From Parus major (Eukaryota; Chordata; Aves; Passeriformes; Paridae): DNA of 64,000 nt. Under the pieces are notes generated by a model. It had not been told where the DNA came from and did not search any database. It worked only from the letters and a program-made list of their open reading frames with translations. The position numbers and the translations under genes were made by a program. Numbering within the stretch: the first letter of the stretch is position 1; each line of letters begins with the position of its first letter. Positions 42,509 through 64,000 of this stretch are shown in pieces. Location of the stretch: positions 13,387,327-13,451,326 of the forward strand of contig NC_031769.1 in assembly GCF_001522545.3 (NCBI RefSeq), written 5' to 3'.

Positions 42509-45500
42509 TCTGTGGAAGACTCTGATTTGAATTAAACTGGGTACTAATAAAGGAACCAATTCACCAAAGAGTTCACATAAATTTGACCTGCCATTATGAG
42601 AATTTAAATTAAAATGGCCAAAGTTTTGTTTTCTGCACATTTTATGTCTAGTCTACATCAAGTGCAAGTAATTTACTGGGAGTGATGCAATTGGAAAAAT
42701 GCAACCAGAATTGGTCACTAGTAATAGAGCCATGGCTAGAATATGACATGCCACGGTTTGTTTTAAGTAAGTGCCATGAGCTAAAGAGTTGTATTGTTCT
42801 CTCAATACCAGCTTTTACAGCTGGAAAACAAACATTTAGCTGTACAAAACAAAGGGAGGTATCATTTGATTTTTAAAAAGCCTGGAATGGTTTTTGGGAA
42901 TTGCTTATACTTTTGCATTGTCTCTTAATCAGAGTGGCAGTAAAAATGATGCAAATGAAGTCAATTCCCCAGGTGCTGTGACTTCCTTGACCTCCCTTCC
43001 CGTGAGTGTAGGGGTGGCTGGGGTAAGTACTGCCTTGTGAAGACAGGGAGGGGTTGAACTGTCTCAAGAAGGATTCTCCTTTCTAACAATCACGATTATA
43101 AAAAGCATCTACTCAACCTCAACATAGAAAAAATGAGTTTGTAGTCACCTCACTCATAGTTTTTCTGCCAGCTCTATTCATAGTCAGGGTAGATACCATC
43201 ACCTTCTTGTGTGCTAGTCAGCTTCTGACTTAGTGAGCAACTTTGACGTGACCCTCTCCAGTAGTTTGGATGACACCTAAATCCCACAGAATTCCTTCAA
43301 ATATCATTACTAGGTTCTCATTCAGGTACTCTGACTTTAGCAGCCTGCTCTAATATCTAATTCATCTGGTTTTAGGTGTCTCCAGGGTAGTCCCATACAA
43401 CTTGGCTCCTTTTGCAGTCAGTCAGTCACTGAGCTGAGCCCTCACTGCAAGCATTTGTTCTGGGGAAAAGGAACATTTCACAGATGTGTGTGTGCCTCCA
43501 TTGTGCAAGAGCAAATCTGTCCTAAAACTGAAATCTTTGGCTAAGGACTGGTTATAAGCAGTCTGTGCAGTGTCTGCTGCAGATAGAGTCCTGCTATTTA
43601 AGTAATGCTTAATGATGCAGAAATCAGGCAAAAATAATAAAAAGCAAATAGCAAAAGTGCAACAAAATCAGATCTTTGTGGGTCCTGCTTACTAAGGACA
43701 TTTATCATTCTTTCCTTACATAGCCTCTAATTCCTGGTTTTGGTTTCCCTGGAAAGCAAATTACTGTGTAGCTCAAATAGGAAATTTTGTGGGAACTGAA
43801 CTTAATCTGAGCTAGCATCATAGCAACATGAACTGCTCTCTGGAAGTCATGTCTCGCCTAAATTCTTTTTGAAAATTCCAGTAGATATTCATGGAGTTTC
43901 TCTTACAATTTGTATGGGAAAAATAATTTGTAAAGAAGGTTGGTGCTTACACAAGTGATGTGCAATGTCTACTACTGCATCTCTCTTTACGGGATCATGG
44001 CAGTCACACATGACCAAAAAAAATAGTGTGACCTGTTACAATATAACCCATGAATTATGAAGTCAGTACTACATTATGAGCTTATTTCAGAGATTAATCT
44101 TAAATACCAGTGCAGTTTTGTGCTGATGTTTCATTAGTCTGTCACTTAACAGCTCATTGTGTTAATAAGCCTCATTGTACTGAAAAAGATTTTTAAGAAA
44201 TTAATTGCAATTCTTATTTTTTCAGATAATTGAAGAAGCTGCACTCAGTTTTAAAATTGAGGCAGAAAAAAATAGTTTTAAAACCTTCTAAAAATAAATG
44301 TATTTGTTAAAATTGACATAGTTTTATATATGTGCCTCTCAGACATTTCAGCCTACTAGTATTTTGCCTTGTGAAGAATAGTCGATGCCAGTAGAAACAA
44401 GTCTACAATTGGCATTAAATGGAACTGGCTTTGCAGTAATGCTTATGGTAACAGCTGCAGTTACTTGCTTGTAGTATCCCATCATGTCTTCTGAGAGCAT
44501 GAAAGAGCGTTTTTTAGGTATGTATCAAATTCTTCAGGTTAGTTGGGTTCATAGTTATGTAGGCTCACAGTTCTGTAGCTTAGTTTTCTTTTGTTGGCAG
44601 AAGCTCTCCTTTGCTGGAAATACCCAAAAGAAACACTAAAAAAAGATGTGGAGAGCGTTGGAATGTCAGGGTACAACTTAGACTGCTGTCACCTCTTAAA
44701 TAATTACACATTTTCTGGTGTTGTAACAATTACTTCCTTCTATTAGAGAGTGGTTGTATATGAACTATAGGTGGCCTGATTAGCTGTTTCCCTGGAATAT
44801 AAATTGTTACCATCAGTTGTTTGAAAAATTCTGTTTTTATCTCAATGTGAGTCTGTCATCCTATCAATGCCTTCAGAGTCTTAATCCTGAAATAAGAGGG
44901 GAAGGAAGAAAAGTATCTTAAATAATGAGTTGCAATGGCTTTTTTTTTTTGTATTTTGGGGGCTTGCTTTTCATAGATATTTGTTTACTGTATAGATCAA
45001 ATGCTTAGTGTGTCCTTTGACAAGTACAGTCCATTAAATGCTTTATTCATGAACTGGGATCAAGGGATTGTCTCAGTTCTAGCCTGCTCTCTGAAATAAG
45101 ATAATACAAGCAATTTCTGTTAAGTATTATGGTTTAGGAGAGTGCGGGGAAAAGAAAAAGTTCTTTAATCTCTTTGATCAGATTTGAATGGCAGAAAAAT
45201 CTTATGCATTAATGCTTAAAATTAGAGATTTTATCAGCAATCATTTTAGTAAGTTGAACTTGAGCTGCTGTGCTGAATAAATATGCTTCTCAGAACATGT
45301 AATGTGTTGATTTCCCTGGAGTTGCTCTGTAATTCGTTGTAGAGAAAGAATGAAGAAATAGTAAATAACAAAAAGAAGAAACTGAGTGATATAGCTGTAA
45401 GTGGACATGTTCCAGTTGGTATGATGTGCATCTTTCTGGCAGCCAGGGATAGCTTACCAAATAATTTCTATAGCAAATTGTTTTAGAATTAATCCCTGAG

Positions 45501-45797
45501 TTTCATACTGGTAACAAGAAGCTTGGATCTGAAAATTATTCATTCTTCCTTTCCCCAAAACCTTTGTCAGATCTTCACATGTCCATAAATTCCGAAAGCT
45601 CTCTTGGATTCAGTGGGTCTAGACAGGCTTGCACTAGTTAAAGCTCAAGCCCAGAGATGGATTTTACAGCTCTGTACAGGAACTGGCATTGCTGTTCTTT
45701 AGTTAGAATCACATATGTAGCAATTTCCATTTCAGCAAGGCTTACGAATTAGAAATCTCACTTTTTTAATAGCGTTCAGGAAATATTTCTGGTTTCT
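42509..45797 (+). other. PARD3: PARD3 intron; no gene seen
   Basis: AT-rich intronic sequence. No exon, RNA gene or transposon recognised. Confidence 0.6.
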
Positions 45798-45998
45798 ATG
45801 CAGGGACCCATGAAGCGAGTGCACGTCAGACGCTCCAACGGCAGCAGAAGGTTCTGGTTTACAGCAGCGTTTTTGCTGCTGGGCCTCCTGCCTCAAGTGT
45901 CTGAAATAGAATTACAGTACAATTTATTATATTTATTATCATGCTGTAGAAGAAAAGGCATTTTCATGTTTTATGATCTGAGGCCCTGTACCATGTGA
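45798..45998 (+). other. Exon-like island: possible alternative exon or chance frame
   Basis: A splice-acceptor-like GGTTTCTATGCAG ends at 45803. It is followed by a locally CpG-containing stretch (five CpGs between 45816 and 45869), unusual for this intron. GT at 45851 (GAAG|GTTCTG) is only a weak donor and would make a 47-nt exon. A 66-codon frame from 45798 has a basic start (MKRVHVRRSNGSRR) followed by a hydrophobic run (FWFTAAFLLLGLL), like a signal anchor, but matches no protein I know. If joined to the preceding PARD3 exon in phase 2, the frame reads Arg-Asp-Pro-stop, so inclusion in PARD3 would truncate the protein or trigger mRNA decay. It could equally belong to a noncoding transcript or be a regulatory site. 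Confidence 0.25.
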
Positions 45999-48780
45999 CT
46001 AATCTGCTGTATTTTGAGATATCTGGCCAGTGAAAGTTTGAGCAGCAGTAATGTGTGCTACACAGTCATGTTTGATATCTGCAAAACTTTTTTATAACAC
46101 TTGCAAGTTGGACTGAAATCTTTCTGATTAAAGATGTCAGAAAAAAAGCAGTATCTTAGAAATCCAACTAGGTAATGATGACAAAATAAAGTGATATCAG
46201 TTTGGATATATTTTAACATGATGTCAAAACACATTGTCATCAAAATCCCCAGAGACACCATTATGGTGTCAAAATGAAACGTTATCAACCTAAGGCTGAC
46301 TACAAGAATAACAACGAGAAATAATACTATTGTAACTTTGTAATGTACTGCCAATATCGTGCAAAATAAATTTGATGCGCTAAGTGGAATTACTTATTAT
46401 GTATGTTTCATTTCTTCCTGTTTACTAAAAAGCATATGGCAATTATGTTACCCAAGAAAATCTTATAGCATTTGCATGGCATTTACTCAAGTAATGTAAA
46501 AGTTGAGATACAAATTAGTCATAGTGATAAGACCTTGACCACAAAAACCATTGTGTTGCAGTCCTTGGCTTATCTCAGGCATGCCTATACACTTCTATAT
46601 GCTTCAGAAACTAAGAAATGTAGGGCCTTTTAAATTTTTTTTTCATAAAAGAGAATTACAAACAGTAGCATAGTGTACTCTGTAAAGAATCCTTAAGATT
46701 ATACTGAAGTAAATGAGATCAGTTTATTGTATAAACTTTATACAGGGCTTTAAAAAAGGCTTTTGCCCATTTGAGGTTTTATGAATGCCAACACAGACAT
46801 GCTGAGCGTCTTAGTTTTGTTCTAATGAGTTTTTCTGCCAAAAGATTAAAGTGTTGGGTTATACTGCTATGCCATTTGACCATCACCTCCTACCAGTCAT
46901 TTCTAGTACCAGATTTCTTAGGATGATTCGTTTTCCACCTACCTTGAGCACAATTTAGCCATCTGGAGTGGATTCATCTGCCCTAATATAATTGTCAAAA
47001 CTATCCTGAAGCTTCTACTCTTCTTTGTCAATGAAAAAGGTGATGACCTCCTGAGAGTAATAATTGCATCCAAAGACAAGTATGGTGATTGCCCTCTGGT
47101 ATAACTTATTTCTCAGTATTTCCCATAGAAAGGGTCCATATGAGTAATTTGAATTACATATTTGCCTTTTAAATTATTACACTTGGTTGCAAAAAATCAC
47201 ATCTTCTCCTGGTAAATAAATTAGCTTTCCTATAGCTTTTATCAGGCTAATTGTCTTGGCAAAATATTGGTGTTATAATTAAATATTTTATTTTGTCTGC
47301 AGTAAGAGAGATACATGTTTTTGGGTTGCTGAAATCTGCACTTGGGTTGAGACTGAACAGCCCAATGGCAGGAAATATTAGAATTCAGGATTTCTAATTC
47401 AGTGTTTCAAAGCATAGCAAGCAATTACTGTGCATCCTGCACAATACATCTGAAAAAGAATTCCTGAGGAAAAGACATATTTAGCATTCCCAAGAGGAAA
47501 AATAAGTGAAATAACTTGAAAATATCTCAAGTAGTAAAAGTTAAGTTTCACCTAACTCACTAAATAACCATATGAATTTTTGGATAAACGGTAATTGCTG
47601 TTTTTTTTTCTGTCTTTATCTGGAATTGACTTTTTTTTTTTTAATACAATTGTAATTTCACACCAATTTATAGTTTTCAAGTCAATCAAGACAGTGTGAT
47701 GGTAAATCATGATTAAAACATCTATTTGCTAAAATATTAATTTTTAAAGTACAGTGCTGAAAGGATTTATCCAGAAATCATTTGTTTTTCAAGGTATAAT
47801 ACTGAGATCTGTTTCTGCTCTCCATATGCATCTAATATTTAATTAAAAAAATCTTAATTAGTTTTTATGCTAATCAGTGTAAATCTTAGTGATAAACTTC
47901 ATAAGAAGGCAACAGTCGGGTGAATTTAGGCATCAATTCAAGTAATCAATCTTAACTTTGATTTTATTTTTTTCTTGGTTGATTCATATTGTGTGCACAG
48001 GCAATGAATGATGAAATGCTTAACAGTAAGTTCAGATTAAAAGTTTAATTTAGAGACTGCAAGTTATCTAGTTTGAAAAATAAAACAATTATCCCACAAT
48101 TTTCTGTGTTTTATATAGAGTTTCTAATCTTCTCCTATCAAGGAGAGTCTTCTCAAGTTTCACCTAGATTTGATATCCTTAGGCCAAGTCATTTTTGTTT
48201 GTTTTTAATGGAAATTTTCTCATTCTGCAGTTTGAAATTAGCCTATAGTTAAAATAAGATATAATGTAAAATCAATCAAAATACTATTTGAAGATTTATA
48301 ATGCAATAGCCCCTCTGTCAGAGTACAGAAATAATTATACTGTAATTTTTTTAGAGGCTGGTAAGGACAGTTGAAGACACATGAACTTGGTGTAATGTAT
48401 TTTCTTTTTAAATGTACAGGCATTTTAAAGAGGTGTCTTAGTCCACAGATCAGTGTTTGTCTAGCAGTGTATTGCTTAATACTATAGTTCAATGAATACT
48501 TAAAAACAAGATGTCATTTTTATTAAGGATAAGTGTTCACAAGTGTCTAAAACATTCTGTTTTGTCAGTGGCAACACCCTGGTACCTATTTACTAAGTGT
48601 TTTCTGTAATTAAAGAGAAATAAACAAGATAAAATATTGTTTAGGTTTCTAGTATAACTTATGTCAGTGCATTAAGCAAGATCTAAATACTTTTAAAGTG
48701 AGGTTTTGCACTGAAACAGAGCTAAATTTCATCATTTGCACTACATATTTAATGGTGCATTATTTAAATATTTTTTTTTT
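45999..48780 (+). other. PARD3: PARD3 intron; no gene seen
   Basis: AT-rich intron. Bases 47820-47960 contain several TAATTA/TTAATTAG homeodomain-core words and CATATGCAT, a texture seen in developmental enhancers, but nothing here proves function. Confidence 0.55.
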
Positions 48781-48800
48781 CAAATCTGTTTTCAGATTTG
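48781..48800. repeat. Perfect hairpin
   Basis: CAAATCTG and CAGATTTG form 8-bp perfect arms around TTTT. It lies 14 bp before the 9-bp tandem repeat. No terminator role is implied in a eukaryotic intron. Confidence 0.75.
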
Positions 48801-48814
48801 GAAATTTGAAAAAC

Positions 48815-48840
48815 TTGAATAATTTGAATAATTTGAATAT
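48815..48840. repeat. Tandem 9-bp repeat (TTGAATAAT)
   Basis: About 2.9 near-perfect copies of TTGAATAAT. A multiple of three in length, it keeps a chance frame open with repeated Asn-Leu-Asn. Likely a small minisatellite that could vary between individuals. Confidence 0.85.
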
Positions 48841-62700
<13,860 letters not shown>

Positions 62701-62920
62701 CTCTGCCTTGATTGTTATTGTGGCCTTGACCACATCCTAATTTAAAAGGTCAATGCTTGTCACACATCTCATTGCAAGCGAGGCCAGGGTTCTTATCAAT
62801 CTGTTCTGTGAGGAGCGAGCTGTTGCCAGCTTTGTTGGATGGTTTCAGGTTGTTATAATTGTCCTTAGCCTTGGGCTGATATCAGTGTTATAATTACAGT
62901 GTTACGTGTGCTCCTTGTAC
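62701..62920. promoter_or_regulatory. Enhancer-like intronic stretch with nuclear-receptor half sites
   Basis: AAGGTCA at 62746-62752 is an extended nuclear-receptor half site, and TTGACC at 62726-62731 gives a second half site in the opposite orientation. ATTGTTATTG at 62711-62720 offers SOX-type cores. CAGTGTTA is repeated 14 bp apart at 62883-62890 and 62897-62904. Three CpGs are retained (62779, 62816 and 62905). Motifs this short are common, so the call rests on their density and the non-repetitive texture. Confidence 0.25.
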
Positions 62921-64000
62921 ATGTTTTTTTGCTGTTGAAAAATCTGAAAATAGTGCAACATTTTTTTTCCTTAATTTTCATCATTTTATGGTAACATGTA
63001 TGGGCTAGGCATTTATACAGATGTGTGTTTGGGAATGTATTTTATTAAAATATATGTGTATAAAAGTGTACTATGAGATCTGAGACAAAATTACCAATTA
63101 GTTTTTGAAGACTAAAGTTTAAAAAGTAAATTTGCTTATTAAATAAGTATATTTTGTTTAGTTACTTTAATCAACAGCACATTGAAAATTTATATCGCTG
63201 TATGGAGGTTTGCATTTTACTGAGCACGTTAAGGGTCCAAAATGGAACATATTAAGCCTTTATATCATCATAACCACATATCAAGGGCATTCACAATGGT
63301 ATCACTGAGGTTTTGAATGAAAAGTTTTGAAAGAAAAGCCTTTCCAATGGCTGAATGTACCTGACTGTGTTTATCTATGTTATGATATGGAATATGTGAT
63401 TACATACAAAAGGAGAATTTTTATATCTCATGGACATATTTTTTGATACTTGAAACGGGATAATAGATTCAATTATATGAACAGCTTATTGTAGATGTGA
63501 AAAACATTCAGACTAAATAAATGTCCTTTACAGATTAGTTAAGTATTGCAAATCCTCTTAGTTTAACAGGGCATATAGGTACTCATACCTTCAGTAAATC
63601 AGATAATGGATTTGAGATGTTTGCCTTTAGACCCATCAAATTATAAATGTCGTCCATTAGATGAAATTCTTTGTGAACTGCAGAGAATCCAGACCTGACT
63701 CCTCAGATCCTGTCATTCTGGGCATGCACCACAGCAGGCAGACAGGAGTGACAGCTCCTGCCTCTATTGAACCATTGGTTCCTCTGTGCATTAAAAAGAA
63801 ATATCCCTGAAGTTACATTTTGATCTTAGTCCATTCATACTCCATTAGGACTTTCAGAGCAGAGCCTCTGTCACTTTACTGCAGGCTTCATCTTTCCTCA
63901 CATGTGTGTGTGCTTTCTAGATGATGCATTTTATTGGCTTGTATAAACCTAAACTGAGCAGCAGCTCAATGCTATCTCCACCTGTTTGGTGATTTAACCA
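62921..64000 (+). other. PARD3: PARD3 downstream intron; no gene seen
   Basis: AT-rich sequence to the end of the window. The next PARD3 exon is not reached. Confidence 0.65.

Overview
The window is vertebrate nuclear DNA and most likely avian. It is AT-rich and repeat-poor, with no bacterial-style gene packing. It carries one recognisable CR1 LINE 3' end, the dominant retroposon type of birds and other sauropsids, and a few worn amniote-type repeat traces. Its single confident coding segment is one exon of PARD3 (partitioning defective 3, PAR-3) on the + strand. The species cannot be named from the sequence.

Layout: bases 1-56641 are the 3' part of a very large PARD3 intron. Bases 56642-56762 are a 121-nt coding exon. 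Bases 56763-64000 are the start of the next intron. The exon encodes part of the C-terminal coiled-coil region of PAR-3, with consensus splice sites on both sides. Neither the preceding coding exon nor the following one was found here, so all other sequence is intronic on the present reading. Most of the open frames of 60-127 codons in the window are chance frames.

Within the upstream intron: a CpG cluster with an NF-E2/MARE-type site at 2.64-2.87 kb; ancient interspersed-repeat remains at 7.84-8.14 kb; a minus-strand open frame with a Cys-rich segment and a good transmembrane helix at 10.34-10.62 kb; a cluster of four PBX-HOX-type octamers at 17.76-17.90 kb; a CR1 fragment at 21.57-21.69 kb; a strongly pyrimidine-biased tract at 35.15-35.88 kb; an inverted pair of PBX-HOX-type octamers at 42.49 kb; a CpG-containing exon-like island behind a splice-acceptor-like site at 45.80-45.90 kb; and a 9-bp tandem repeat next to a perfect hairpin at 48.78-48.84 kb. 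The downstream intron holds an enhancer-like stretch at 62.70-62.92 kb.

No complete gene, RNA gene, CRISPR array or intact mobile element is supported, and I found no clear new biological system. The items most worth checking are the minus-strand membrane-protein-like frame, the possible alternative exon at 45.8 kb, and the candidate intronic regulatory clusters.
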